Shown: positions 25,835 through 34,687 of the stretch, piece after piece
Position numbering within the stretch: the first letter of the stretch is position 1
Layout: every line of letters starts with the position of its first letter
NCBI GenBank assembly: GCA_020853575.1
Contig: JADYYP010000020.1
Coordinates: 62,001-126,000 of the forward strand
Direction of reading: 5' to 3'
Origin: Planctomycetota bacterium
Lineage (GTDB): Bacteria; Planctomycetota; UBA1135; GCA-002686595
Length of the DNA: 64,000 bases
Notes under the pieces: model-generated
Database searches by the model: none
The model's input: the letters and a program-made list of their open reading frames with translations, nothing else
What the model was told of the DNA's origin: nothing
Translations under genes and position numbers: made by a program

Positions 25835-26500
25835 ATGTTCGCCGCACCTACCCCGTTGCTCGTCCTCGCCTCTGCCCTCCATCCGCGCGAGGCGGCGCTG
25901 CCCGCGCTGTACCAACCCGAGCCGACGGCCATCGAGCGCGCTTCGTGGACCGCGGCGCAGCGCCGTGGGTCCTACGCCTGGGAGCCCGAGGCGGTGCTCG
26001 CGATCGGCGGGCACTTCGTCAACGGCGACTACGACACCTTCAACGGCGAGGATCCCGAGGAGGACACGACCTACTCGATCGACTTCATCCTCTACAACTG
26101 GGAGGCGGAGCGCGGCATGGGGCTCGAGTTCGGGCTGATGTACGGCACCTACAGCGTGCCGGCGTCCGCCGTCGGACTGGGCGCCAGTGACGACGAGGTC
26201 GACGTGTATCGCGCTCTGCTCGGGCTGCGCTTGGCGGACCGCGGATCCGACGACCCGATCTACGTGCCCTACTTCCGCGGTGGCCTGATGTACCGCAAGG
26301 ACGACGGCACGAAATCGGGCGCGGACGTCGGAGCCACCGCCGGCAGCGACGGCGATGGCTTCGGCTGGTATCTCGGCGGCGGCATCGACTTCCGACTCGG
26401 CTCGCACGTCGCGCTGACTCCCAGCGTGATGTTCACCAACGTGGCGGCCTTCAACGCCGAAGACTGGATCTACGGTCTCTTGCTGTCGATCGGGTTCTAG
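25835..26500 (+). CDS. Outer-membrane beta-barrel-like protein
   Basis: 221 aa with a strong ribosome-binding site (GAAGGAG, five bases before ATG 25835). The N-terminus is a short hydrophobic signal (PTPLLVLASALHP). The rest alternates hydrophobic and polar residues in strand-like segments, for example AVLAIGGHFVNGDYDTF, YVPYFRGGLMYRKD and FGWYLGGGIDFRLG. It ends with WIYGLLLSIGF, a C-terminal aromatic residue as in outer-membrane beta-barrels (OmpA/PF13505-like). The substrate or function is unknown. The GT-C gene follows after 8 nt. Confidence 0.68.
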   Translation: MFAAPTPLLVLASALHPREAALPALYQPEPTAIERASWTAAQRRGSYAWEPEAVLAIGGHFVNGDYDTFNGEDPEEDTTYSIDFILYNWEAERGMGLEFGLMYGTYSVPASAVGLGASDDEVDVYRALLGLRLADRGSDDPIYVPYFRGGLMYRKDDGTKSGADVGATAGSDGDGFGWYLGGGIDFRLGSHVALTPSVMFTNVAAFNAEDWIYGLLLSIGF

Positions 26501-26508
26501 CCGCGCGC

Positions 26509-28221
26509 ATGTCGGCCGACTCGGGTGTCGAGCGCCAGCGCTTCCCGCGCCCCACGGCCATCGAATGGGCGGCGCTCGCGGCGAGCCTGTTCTTCACACT
26601 GCAGTATTCGTGGCTGCTCGACGACGCGTTCATCTACTTCCGCTACGTCGACAACCTGGTGTATCTCGGCCGCGGGCTGGTGTTCAACGAAGGCGAGTAC
26701 GTCGAGGGCTATTCCAGTCCATTGTGGTGCGTGTTGCTCGTGCCGCTGCGCGCGTTGGGCCTGGACTGGTGGTTGATCGTACGCGCGATCGGCCTGGTGT
26801 GCGCCATCGGCACGTGGGCGCTCCTGGTGCGCCTCGCCCGAGAGTTCGCGCCGCGCGGCGCGCCGGTGACGAACTTCCCGCTCGTGTACTTGGCCTTCAA
26901 CTACGCGGTGCAGAGCTATTTCACCTCGGGCGTCGAAGCCCCGCTGGTGCAGCTGTGCGCCGTCGGATATGCGTCGTACGTCGCGCGACCGACGTCGCGC
27001 ACGGCAGGCGTGCTCTTGGGGCTCGCGCCGCTCGTGCGGCACGAGCTCGCGCTGCCCTTCGTGCTCGCGCTCGCCTGGGCCTGGTGGCGCACCAAGCGCT
27101 TCCCTTGGCTTCCGTTCGCGCTGTGCGCCGCCACCGTGGGCGCGTGGCTGGGGTTCCGCGTCGTGTATTACGCGGACCTGCTGCCGAACACGTTCTATCT
27201 GAAGGACGAGGTCAATTGGGCGCGCGGACTGCGCTACCTGCACGACACGTTCGTGGTCTACGGCACCTATGTGCTCGTTCCCGCCTTCGCGGCGCTCGCC
27301 TGGTTCGTGCGGCCCGTCGCCGGTGCGCGCACGGCGGAGCGCGTGGTGATGCTCGCCGCGGCCGCGCTCGTCGCCGTGTACGTCGCCAAGATCGGGGGCG
27401 ATCCGCGGCACTATCGCTATCTCGCCTTTCCCTTCTGCCTGTTGGCCTGCTCCGCGGCCGGCCTGCTCGAGCATGGCAGCGCGCTGTGGAACGGCGCGGC
27501 GCGCACGGTTGGTGTCGCGAGCACGACGCTCGCGCTGGCGGCCGCGTGCTTCCTGATGCGACCGCGCCAACTGACGTCCCACCCGATCGCACGCGACGCC
27601 GGGCACGTGCAGGTCGACGAGATCAACGACGCGCAATATCACCGCCTCAAGCCCGATCTGAGCTACTCCCCCTGGACGCTCGAGCCCGACATCGAACGCC
27701 TCGACGACGCGCAGCTCGACTTGATCTGGGGGGACAGCCCGCTGCTCCCGGCGGGGCCGGTCGACATTCGCGAGGAGTACGCTCGCTGGCGCGCGGCGGG
27801 CCCGGGTGGGGTCCAGCCCCCCATCCGCACCGAGGGTTGGTGCGCGACCGCCTGGCGCCTGTTCAACCACACGCTGGTGCACAAGGACGGCCTGACCGAT
27901 GCCTTCCTCGCGCGCACGAGCGCGGCGTCGTGGCGCGCGGCCCACAAGAAGGAGCTGTTCCCGCTGGCCGTCGACCTCGTGGCGCTGCGCACGCGCTTCG
28001 GCTCCGCGCCGGGCACGTTCCGGCGCGCCGTCGACGCGAGCGCGGCCCAGCCGTGGATCGCGCGCAACGTCGACGCACTCGAGCGCGTCGCGCGCAAGGC
28101 CTTCAATTCGCACGCGCTGGTGGAGAATCTCGAACTGGCCTTCACGCCGCTCCCGCGTGTCGATCCTGGCCCGGATCCGACCAGCACCGTGATCCCTGGG
28201 CGCGATCGCGCGGAGAAGTAG
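26509..28221 (+). CDS. GT-C-fold membrane glycosyltransferase-like protein
   Basis: 570 aa. About ten membrane helices occupy residues 20-365. The first external loop has LLDDAFIYFRYVDNLVYLGR and then EYVEGYSSPLWCVLL. The Asp pair plus EGYSSPLW is a signature of AftB-like and related GT-C proteins that use polyprenyl-phosphate sugars. The last 200 residues are soluble. It lies directly behind the beta-barrel gene. It may glycosylate a cell-envelope polymer, but the sequence does not reveal donor or acceptor. Confidence 0.72.
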   Translation: MSADSGVERQRFPRPTAIEWAALAASLFFTLQYSWLLDDAFIYFRYVDNLVYLGRGLVFNEGEYVEGYSSPLWCVLLVPLRALGLDWWLIVRAIGLVCAIGTWALLVRLAREFAPRGAPVTNFPLVYLAFNYAVQSYFTSGVEAPLVQLCAVGYASYVARPTSRTAGVLLGLAPLVRHELALPFVLALAWAWWRTKRFPWLPFALCAATVGAWLGFRVVYYADLLPNTFYLKDEVNWARGLRYLHDTFVVYGTYVLVPAFAALAWFVRPVAGARTAERVVMLAAAALVAVYVAKIGGDPRHYRYLAFPFCLLACSAAGLLEHGSALWNGAARTVGVASTTLALAAACFLMRPRQLTSHPIARDAGHVQVDEINDAQYHRLKPDLSYSPWTLEPDIERLDDAQLDLIWGDSPLLPAGPVDIREEYARWRAAGPGGVQPPIRTEGWCATAWRLFNHTLVHKDGLTDAFLARTSAASWRAAHKKELFPLAVDLVALRTRFGSAPGTFRRAVDASAAQPWIARNVDALERVARKAFNSHALVENLELAFTPLPRVDPGPDPTSTVIPGRDRAEK

Positions 28222-28269
28222 GCGCGGCGAAATAGGTGCGGCGAAGTAGGCGCTGAAAAATAGCTGCGG
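28214..28269. repeat. Four imperfect 14-bp tandem repeats spanning a stop codon
   Basis: Four head-to-tail copies of a 14-bp unit (consensus CGAAGTAGGCGCGG) at 28214, 28228, 28242 and 28256. Each contains TAG, and the first TAG is the stop of the GT-C gene. The array then gives TAG in successive frames. It may be simple slippage. No function is apparent. Confidence 0.7.
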
Positions 28270-28348
28270 GAGGCGCTGGCGAGGCGCTTCCGGCCGAGGC
28301 TCGAGCTGCGCGCCGAGCGACAGGCGGAGCGGTCGTGCCTCCCCGCCC

Positions 28349-29719
28349 TCAGCCGACCGACTCGAAACGACCGGTGAAGTGCGGCAGGAACTCTGGACGG
28401 TAGCTCATGCGCAGACCGCGCAAGGAGCTCGCGCGCGCGGCGACTTCGCCGGCGAGCTCGATCACGCGGTCGATGTGGCTCTGTGTGTACACGCGGCGCG
28501 GGATCGCGAGTCGCACGAGTTCGTTGCGCGCGGGTGCGAACGACCCGTCGGGCGTGAGCTTCCCGAACATCACCGAGCCGATCTCGCAGGAGCGGATCCC
28601 GCCGTGCAGATAGAGCTCGATCGCCAGCGCTTGACCGGGGAACTGCTCGGCTGGAATGTGCGGCAAGAGCGCGTGGGCATCGATGTACACCGCGTGGCCG
28701 CCCGGGGGCTGCACGGTGCGGATGCCCGCGCGATTGAGGCCCTGCGCCAAGTAGGCCGTGCTGCGGGCTCGGTACTCGAGGTAGTGCGGGTCGAGCGACT
28801 CGTGCAAGCCGACCGCCATCGCCTCGAGATCTCGCGCCGAGCAGCCGCCATAGGTCGGGAAACCCTCGGTCAAGATCAGCAGGTTGCGCGCGCGCAGCGC
28901 GAGCTCGTCGTCGTCGAGCGCCAAGAACCCGCCCATGTTCACCAGCGCGTCCTTCTTGCCCGAGACGGTGCAGCCGTCGGCCAGCGAGAACACCTCGCGC
29001 GCGATCTCATGCGGAGTGCGCTGCGCTTGCCCCGGCTCGCGCTCGCGGATGAACCAGCAATTCTCCGCGAAACGACAGGCGTCGAGCAGGAACGGGATGC
29101 CCGCGGCGCGCAAGATCCGCGAGATGCCACGCAAGTTCTCGAGGCTGACGGGCTGACCACCGGCGGTGTTGTTGGTGATCGTCACCATGCCGAGTGGGAT
29201 GTCCGCGCGGCGCTCGCGCACGACGCGCTCCAGCTTCTGCAGGTCGATGTTGCCCTTGAAGGGATGCGGATGCTGCGGATCGCGAGCTTCGTCGATCACC
29301 AAGTCGAGCGCTTCGCCGCCGCCGTACTCGATGTTGGCCCGCGTCGTGTCGAAGTGGCAGTTGCTGGGGATCAGCTTGCCCTTCGAAACCGTCAGCGAGA
29401 ACAGGATGCGCTCGGCGGCGCGGCCCTGGTGCGTCGGAATGATGTTGCGGTAGCCGCACAGCTCGCGCACCGAGGCCTCGAAGCGCTTGAACGAGCGCGA
29501 TCCGGCATAGCTCTCGTCCGCGCGCATCACCGCCGACCATTGCTCGGTCGACATCGCGGCTTGGCCCGAATCGGTCAGGAAGTCGAAGGTCACGGCTTCG
29601 GCGGGAACCCCGAAGAGATTGCCGCCCGCGGCTCTCAAGTGCAGCTCGCGCTCCTGGCGCGTGAGCAGGGCCAGCGGTTCGACGACCTTGATCTTGAACG
29701 GTTCGAAGATGACGGGCAC
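28349..29719 (-). CDS. tnaA: Tryptophanase (tryptophan indole-lyase)
   Basis: 456 aa, GTG start giving a beginning (FEPFKIKVVEPLALLTR) that lines up with known beta-eliminating lyases. PLP enzyme that splits L-tryptophan to indole, pyruvate and ammonia. The PLP Lys lies in TVSGKKDALVNMGGF (251-265, probably Lys256). Two positions separate it from tyrosine phenol-lyase: Asp124 in CHFDTT (Thr in the phenol-lyase) and Ile in GIRSCEIGS near 385 (Arg in the phenol-lyase). Both favour tryptophanase. No tnaC-like leader or Trp permease is adjacent. It is a single gene, separated by about 110 bp from ktrA. Confidence 0.88.
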   Translation of the reverse strand: MPVIFEPFKIKVVEPLALLTRQERELHLRAAGGNLFGVPAEAVTFDFLTDSGQAAMSTEQWSAVMRADESYAGSRSFKRFEASVRELCGYRNIIPTHQGRAAERILFSLTVSKGKLIPSNCHFDTTRANIEYGGGEALDLVIDEARDPQHPHPFKGNIDLQKLERVVRERRADIPLGMVTITNNTAGGQPVSLENLRGISRILRAAGIPFLLDACRFAENCWFIREREPGQAQRTPHEIAREVFSLADGCTVSGKKDALVNMGGFLALDDDELALRARNLLILTEGFPTYGGCSARDLEAMAVGLHESLDPHYLEYRARSTAYLAQGLNRAGIRTVQPPGGHAVYIDAHALLPHIPAEQFPGQALAIELYLHGGIRSCEIGSVMFGKLTPDGSFAPARNELVRLAIPRRVYTQSHIDRVIELAGEVAARASSLRGLRMSYRPEFLPHFTGRFESVG

Positions 29720-29827
29720 GCGCGGTCCTCCAGGATCTGAGGCTCGCCGCGGCCCCGCCCGCCTGCCATACGCAGGGCTTCGCAGCCGCGCGCCGCGCGA
29801 GTGTGCGAAGCGACCGCTGAGGACCGC

Positions 29828-30238
29828 TCAGCCTTTCGAGACCAGAGTCTCGGCCAGGCGACGCCCGACCTCGCTCTCGACTTCGATGATCTCGCTCGCA
29901 CCGACGGCGCGAAGGATGCGCGCCTGACGGCTGTTGCGCGCGCGCGCGATGACCTTGGCAACGCCGATTTCCTTGAGCGCCGCGACGGCCAGAACGGCCG
30001 ATTCGAAGTCCTCTCCGACCGCGACCACGGCCGCGGTGAACGAGCCCGCGTCGATCGATTTGAGAGCGATCGGATCGCTGGCATCGAGCTCGAGCGCGTA
30101 CGCCACGCGGTCCTTGAGCGCTTCGACGAAGTCCATGCGTCGGTCGACGGCCACGACCTCGCAGCCGCGCTCGGTCAGGCCCAACGCCAGTGCCGAACCG
30201 AAGCGACCGAGACCGGCGACGAGATACTTGGCTGTCAC
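29828..30238 (-). CDS. ktrA: KtrA/TrkA-type potassium-uptake regulator, RCK_N domain only
   Basis: 136 aa, GTG start 10 bases after the ktrB stop. The nucleotide-binding RCK_N domain begins KYLVAGLGRFGSALALGL (GxGxxG) with acidic VAVDRR at the end of strand 2, and includes AYALELDASDPIAL and ARNSRQARILRAVGASEII. Typical KtrA is about 220 aa with a C-terminal RCK_C domain. Here the gene stops after the first domain. It would gate KtrB by binding ATP/ADP or NAD(H). Confidence 0.88.
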   Translation of the reverse strand: MTAKYLVAGLGRFGSALALGLTERGCEVVAVDRRMDFVEALKDRVAYALELDASDPIALKSIDAGSFTAAVVAVGEDFESAVLAVAALKEIGVAKVIARARNSRQARILRAVGASEIIEVESEVGRRLAETLVSKG

Positions 30239-30248
30239 GGGCGAGACT

Positions 30249-32033
30249 CTACCAGATGGAGACTTCGTCGGACGGATAGCGGAAACGCTCGCGCATCGCG
30301 CGCCGCCCGATCGCCAACGCGACGGTCATCGGTCCAATGCGGCCGAAGAACATGGCCCCGATCAGCACCACGCGGCCGAGCGCTGACAGCTCAGCCGTGA
30401 TGCCCGTGGACAGTCCGACCGTTCCCAGCGCCGATGCGGCCTCGAACAGCAGCGGAAGGAAGGCGTGCGCCTCGGTGAGGCACAGCAGGAACACCACGGC
30501 GGTCAGCGTGCTGGCGGCCGAGACCGTCACCGAAGTCGCGCGCCGCAACGTTTCCGAGCCCAAGACGCGCGCCCCCAAGCGTGGATCGTGGCCGCGCATC
30601 TCGCCGGCGAAGCTGGCGAAGAGCACCGCGGCGGTCGTGGTCTTGACGCCACCCGCCGTCGAGCTCGGACTGCCGCCGATGAACATCAGGACGACGGTGA
30701 TCAAGAGCGCCGGCGAGCCCATCGCACCGAACTCGACGGTGTTGAAGCCCGCGGTGCGCGTGGTCACCGACGCGAACAGCGCCGCGAAGCAGCGCTCGAC
30801 GTAGGAGAGCTCGCGCAACGCGCCATTCCACTCGAGCACGGCGTAGGCCGCCGTCCCACCGAGCACCAACAACGCGCTGGCCAGGAGCACGACGCGGCCC
30901 GTCAGGTCGAAACGTTCCAGGCGCGGCGTGCGTCGCTTGGCACGCGCCACGAGCACTTCGCGCAAGCGCGCGAACAGCACGCGGTACACCGGAAACCCCA
31001 GCCCTCCGAGCACGATCAGCGACATGATCACGCACTGCGGAGCCAACGCTGTCGTGAACGGACCGAGGCTCTTTGGGAACAACGAGAAACCGGCGTTGCA
31101 GAAAGCCGAGACGGAGTGGAACACGGCGCACCACACGGAATTGCGCCCCTCGATCCGCGGGTCGCCGTCGAAGCTGAACCACAGGAGCACGGCTCCGACG
31201 GCTTCGATGGCGAAGGTGGAACTGACGATCGTGCGCACCAGCCCGCGCAACTCGCTCAAGCTGTCGACCTCGAACATCGAGGCGTACTGCGCCTGCGAAA
31301 CGAGAGAGGCGTCCTGTCGAAAGGTGAGCGCCAGCGCGCTCAGGCTCATGATGCCGATGCCGCCGAATTGGATCGCGAGCAAGATCACGAGCTCGCCGAA
31401 GTTCGTGTAGGTCGAGCCGATGTCGTTGACCGCCAGCCCGGTGACGCACACGGCGCTGGTCGACGTGAACCAAGCGTCGAGCAACGAGATCTTCTGCACG
31501 TCGTGCACGGACCAAGGCATGCACAGGAGCAAGGTCGAGACCACGATCATGGTCGCGAAACTGATCGCGAGCAGCAGCGGTGGGCGCTGCGCCAAGCGCG
31601 CCAAGAGCCGCGCCAGCGAGCGCGCGCGCCACAGGACGAGCTCGCCCCCGAGCGCCACGGCGATGAACACCAATCCGTAGAGCCGCACCGATTCCGGTGA
31701 GACGCTGACGCTGTCGACGGGCGCGACCAGCTGCCGGTACCACAGGTACGCGCGCGCCGCGGTCAGCGTGGCGCAGCCGAGCATCAACGCCAGCTCGAAC
31801 TTGAACAGGTCGCGCAGCGCCTTGAGATCGCGACTGGACGACGAGCGCAGCTCGAGATCCCAAGCCAACCACAGTGTCGTGAGCGCCATCGCCAGCAGCG
31901 CCGCAAGGCCGCTGCGCAGCGAAACCTCCACGACGTCGAACAGGATCGCCGCGAGCGCGAGTCCACCGCCGAAAACGGCGCGCATCAAGTTGCCGAACGA
32001 TGGAGGCACGGCGAGCAACCCAGTGTGCGGCAT
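30249..32033 (-). CDS. ktrB: KtrB/TrkH-type potassium-translocating subunit
   Basis: 594 aa from ATG 32033. The frame is open to 32132, but that extension is Arg-rich. It has at least ten membrane helices. The four selectivity-filter loops of the Trk/Ktr/HKT family are visible: STSAVCVTGLAVND, HSVSAFCNAGFSLF, ASVTTRTAGFNTVEF and ASALGTVGLSTGI, each with the filter Gly. About 150 extra N-terminal residues with additional helices precede the core, which makes it longer than Bacillus KtrB. With ktrA it forms a Na- or H-coupled K uptake system. The tRNA-Thr gene ends 114 bp upstream. Confidence 0.92.
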   Translation of the reverse strand: MPHTGLLAVPPSFGNLMRAVFGGGLALAAILFDVVEVSLRSGLAALLAMALTTLWLAWDLELRSSSSRDLKALRDLFKFELALMLGCATLTAARAYLWYRQLVAPVDSVSVSPESVRLYGLVFIAVALGGELVLWRARSLARLLARLAQRPPLLLAISFATMIVVSTLLLCMPWSVHDVQKISLLDAWFTSTSAVCVTGLAVNDIGSTYTNFGELVILLAIQFGGIGIMSLSALALTFRQDASLVSQAQYASMFEVDSLSELRGLVRTIVSSTFAIEAVGAVLLWFSFDGDPRIEGRNSVWCAVFHSVSAFCNAGFSLFPKSLGPFTTALAPQCVIMSLIVLGGLGFPVYRVLFARLREVLVARAKRRTPRLERFDLTGRVVLLASALLVLGGTAAYAVLEWNGALRELSYVERCFAALFASVTTRTAGFNTVEFGAMGSPALLITVVLMFIGGSPSSTAGGVKTTTAAVLFASFAGEMRGHDPRLGARVLGSETLRRATSVTVSAASTLTAVVFLLCLTEAHAFLPLLFEAASALGTVGLSTGITAELSALGRVVLIGAMFFGRIGPMTVALAIGRRAMRERFRYPSDEVSIW

Positions 32034-32147
32034 TGGCCCTCTGCTTCCAAGCGCACCGCGGCGACGCACCCGTGCACGCCTGTCGCGAGCGCGCGAAAGC
32101 AAGACGCGGGCGTGCATCTTCGCGATGCACACCCGCGTCGAGTTGGA

Positions 32148-32222
32148 TGGAGCCAGAGATGGGATTCGAACCCATGACCCCCGCTTTACGAAAGCGGTGC
32201 TCTACCACTGAGCTACACTGGC
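32148..32222 (-). tRNA. tRNA-Thr (anticodon CGU)
   Basis: Complete cloverleaf on the minus strand. The acceptor arm GCCAGTG pairs with CTCTGGC with one U:U mismatch at pair 6-67. The D-arm is GTAGCTCAGTGGTAGAGCAC. The anticodon stem is CCGCT/AGCGG with loop TTCGTAA (anticodon CGT, reads ACG), and the T-arm is GGGTTCGAATCCC. The CCA end is encoded. It is the only RNA gene seen in the window. Confidence 0.95.
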
Positions 32223-32239
32223 GAATCGCCTAGGGCGAA

Positions 32240-32269
32240 GTCGGCCGAGCGTTGTACCGCCCGGCCGAC
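32240..32269. terminator. Possible terminator hairpin between tRNA-Thr and HEAT gene
   Basis: Inverted repeat GTCGGCCG ... CGGCCGAC (8-bp stem, 14-nt loop). It lies downstream of the minus-strand HEAT/receiver gene (ends 32345) and upstream of the tRNA. No T-run follows on the minus strand; CGCTTTTC follows on the plus strand. Confidence 0.35.
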
Positions 32270-32344
32270 CGCTTTTCGAGTGGCTAGCGACGGAGACTGA
32301 AGGCGCCTCGCTGGAAGTCGCGGCGCGCTCCGATCCCCCGGAGC

Positions 32345-34432
32345 TCAGCCCTGCGTCTTGCCTGCGCCGAGCGTCAACTCGAGGCGCTCTTTGCCGCCCA
32401 GAGAATTGCCGAGCGCCTGCGCGGCAGCCTTGCGCACGACCAGCGGCGCGTCGGAGCCCACGACCGCCGTGAGCGCCGCAGCGGCATCGCCGGCGGGCGC
32501 ACCGCGACCAAAGATCGAGGCCAGCGCGTGTCCCGCGGCTTCACGCACCTCCGCGGAGCGCGCGCCGTCGGAGACCACCGCCGCCAGCGCCGCGACGTGA
32601 TTGGCGTTGCCTGCGGACGCGAGCGTGTACGCAGCGGCCATCGCCACCGCATCGCTGCGGCCGAGAGCATTCGCGACGTTGCCGACAGCGGCCGGCGAAA
32701 GCTGAGCGCCGTTGCCGGCGAGTTGCGCCAGCAGCATGCCCGCTTGACCCGCCAAGCCTTCGGCCCGCGCGCGCTCGTTGTTGGCGCCGCCGGCCAAGGC
32801 GGCCTCGACCGGCGCGACATCGGCTGCGGACGGGAGCACCGTGACGTTCAAGCCGTCGAACGCGGACTGCGCGGCCTCCGGTTGCTCGGAAACGATGAAC
32901 ACGGCCACCGAGGCGAAACTCGGCTCGGAGCGCAGCTCCTCGAGCAGTTGGTGGACGGTGATGTCCGGGAGCGAGTCCGCGATCACCACGGCGTCGACAC
33001 CCGGCATGCGCCGCAGCATCGACAAGCCCATCAGTCCGTCGCTGGCCGAGGTCACCGCCATCTTCAGCCCACCGAGCGACTTGCTCAGGGCATCGGCGCG
33101 CTTCGCGTCGGGGTCGACGACGAAGCCAACGCGCACGATTTCACGCGCGGTGACTGCGGACAGAGCATCGAGGGTCGCGGCATCCGCGGCACCCTTGCCC
33201 CAGGTCGCCATATTGCCGAGCGCGATCGCGGCTTCCGCCATCACGGCGCCGTCGCGCGTCGCGAGCGCTGACTTCAGTGCGGGCGCTGCGGCAGTGCTCG
33301 CGCTCATCTCGGCCAATGCACGCGCCAGCACCACGCTGGTGGAGCTGTCACCGCGGGCGAGCGAGGCCGCCAGAGCGGCGTCCGCCGCGCGCGGTCCGAG
33401 CACCGAAAGGTGAATGTGCGCCAGGTCGGCTGCCGGTTGCAGTTCGGCGACGTCGGCGTTGATCATCGCAGCCGCTTCGACGGAGGCGATCGTTCCAGCG
33501 TGCGCGCGTGCCAGGCCGGCGGCGGCCGCCGCCGAGTTGCCGTCGATCTTGAGCGCGAGCTCGTAGCACTTGCGCGCCATCGCGTCGGGGTACAGCGTGC
33601 GCGGCGTGGCCGCGGACACCAAGCGCCCGCCGGTCCAAGACCACGTGACTTCGCTCCACAGCTCGGCCGCGAGCACGTCGCTCGAGCGCAGGTGATAGAG
33701 CTCGCCGATGCGGCACAGCTCGTCGACCGCACTGCCCTTGACGCCCATGGCCTCGAGCGCGCCGCGGGCCTGCGACTGCGCTCCGGACTCGGATTCAACC
33801 GCCAACATCGCGGCCAGCGCGCCCGCTGCGCGACGATCGCCGATGCGACCGAGCACGCGCGCGGCCTCGCGGCGCAGGAAGTTGTCTTCCGCCGAGAGCG
33901 CTTCGGCGACCGGCAACACCACACTCGGACCCATACGGATCAGGGCATCGACCGCCAGCGCCTGGCGCTCCGAATTGCCCGAGTCCGAGACCCAGTGGAT
34001 CAGGGCCGGTGCGGCGTACTCGCCGTGGTTGTTGGCCAGTTCGCGGATCGCGGTGGCGCGCTCCGAGGCGTCGTCGCTGCCGATCTTGGCGAGCAACTCG
34101 TTGATCGCCGCGCTGTCGTTCTTGCGCGCCTGGCGCTCGGCCTGGATCAGCGCCATCAAGCGCCGTCCCGCCAAGTGCACGTCGGTCGGCCCGCGCAGGA
34201 TCTGCAACCATTCGTCGTGCGACGTCGTCTGCCACAGGGCGAAGACGTCCTGCTGCGACGGGTTCGAGCTCAAGATCTTCTGGAGCTGGCGAGCGGCTTC
34301 GGCGTCGTGGCCCTGGTCGAGCGATGCGATGACCTGGGAGAACGAAGCCTTGAGATCCTGGGCCCAAACGGCGGGGGCAGTGAGGCACAGGGCGGCCAGC
34401 GCCAGACCGAGCTTCCGGTACGATCCGGTCAT
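32345..34432 (-). CDS. Exported HEAT-repeat protein with embedded receiver-like domain
   Basis: 695 aa with a clear signal peptide (LALAALCLTAPAVWAQ, cleavage near 24). Residues about 115-425 are HEAT repeats (ERATAIRELANNHGEYAAPAL, FLRREAARVLGRIGDRRAAG). Residues about 433-535 read like a two-component receiver domain: acidic VVDPD at 438-442, AVVIADSLPDITVHQLLEEL at 481-500 with Asp486 at the phosphoacceptor position, and VFIVSE with Ser515 at the Thr/Ser position. The usual KP is replaced by LP at 533-534. Residues 560-680 are HEAT again. A receiver outside the cytoplasm has no phosphodonor, so it is probably a structural or ligand-binding relic. Three 16-nt-spaced repeats lie just upstream. 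Confidence 0.75.
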   Translation of the reverse strand: MTGSYRKLGLALAALCLTAPAVWAQDLKASFSQVIASLDQGHDAEAARQLQKILSSNPSQQDVFALWQTTSHDEWLQILRGPTDVHLAGRRLMALIQAERQARKNDSAAINELLAKIGSDDASERATAIRELANNHGEYAAPALIHWVSDSGNSERQALAVDALIRMGPSVVLPVAEALSAEDNFLRREAARVLGRIGDRRAAGALAAMLAVESESGAQSQARGALEAMGVKGSAVDELCRIGELYHLRSSDVLAAELWSEVTWSWTGGRLVSAATPRTLYPDAMARKCYELALKIDGNSAAAAAGLARAHAGTIASVEAAAMINADVAELQPAADLAHIHLSVLGPRAADAALAASLARGDSSTSVVLARALAEMSASTAAAPALKSALATRDGAVMAEAAIALGNMATWGKGAADAATLDALSAVTAREIVRVGFVVDPDAKRADALSKSLGGLKMAVTSASDGLMGLSMLRRMPGVDAVVIADSLPDITVHQLLEELRSEPSFASVAVFIVSEQPEAAQSAFDGLNVTVLPSAADVAPVEAALAGGANNERARAEGLAGQAGMLLAQLAGNGAQLSPAAVGNVANALGRSDAVAMAAAYTLASAGNANHVAALAAVVSDGARSAEVREAAGHALASIFGRGAPAGDAAAALTAVVGSDAPLVVRKAAAQALGNSLGGKERLELTLGAGKTQG

Positions 34433-34463
34433 GTCGTGCTTCCTCTAGTGACGGGGGCTCTGC

Positions 34464-34505
34464 GAACGGAGAGTCGCGGGAACGGAGAGTTGCGTGAACG
34501 GAGCG
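34464..34505. repeat. Three direct repeats with 16-bp period upstream of the HEAT/receiver gene
   Basis: GAACGGAGAGT at 34464, GAACGGAGAGT at 34480 and GAACGGAGCGT at 34496, strictly 16 bp apart. They lie 32-73 bp upstream of the start of the minus-strand gene (start 34432), in its leader or promoter. The spacing would suit a repeated protein-binding site, but slippage is an equal possibility. The rest of 34433-34687 shows nothing else recognisable. Confidence 0.6.
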
Positions 34506-34687
34506 TTCGCGCAGGGAGACAGGCATCCGCTCGCGGCCGTCGCTCGCGGCGCGAGGACGGGTGGGACGTGCGGTCGGGGAGGCTAGGGCCTTCCCGGGGG
34601 GCAAAAGGTCGGGGAATGATAGCGGTGTGGCATAGCGGGTCAAGCACGCGGCTCGACGGAGCGCTGACACGTCCGCGGGGCCAAGCT

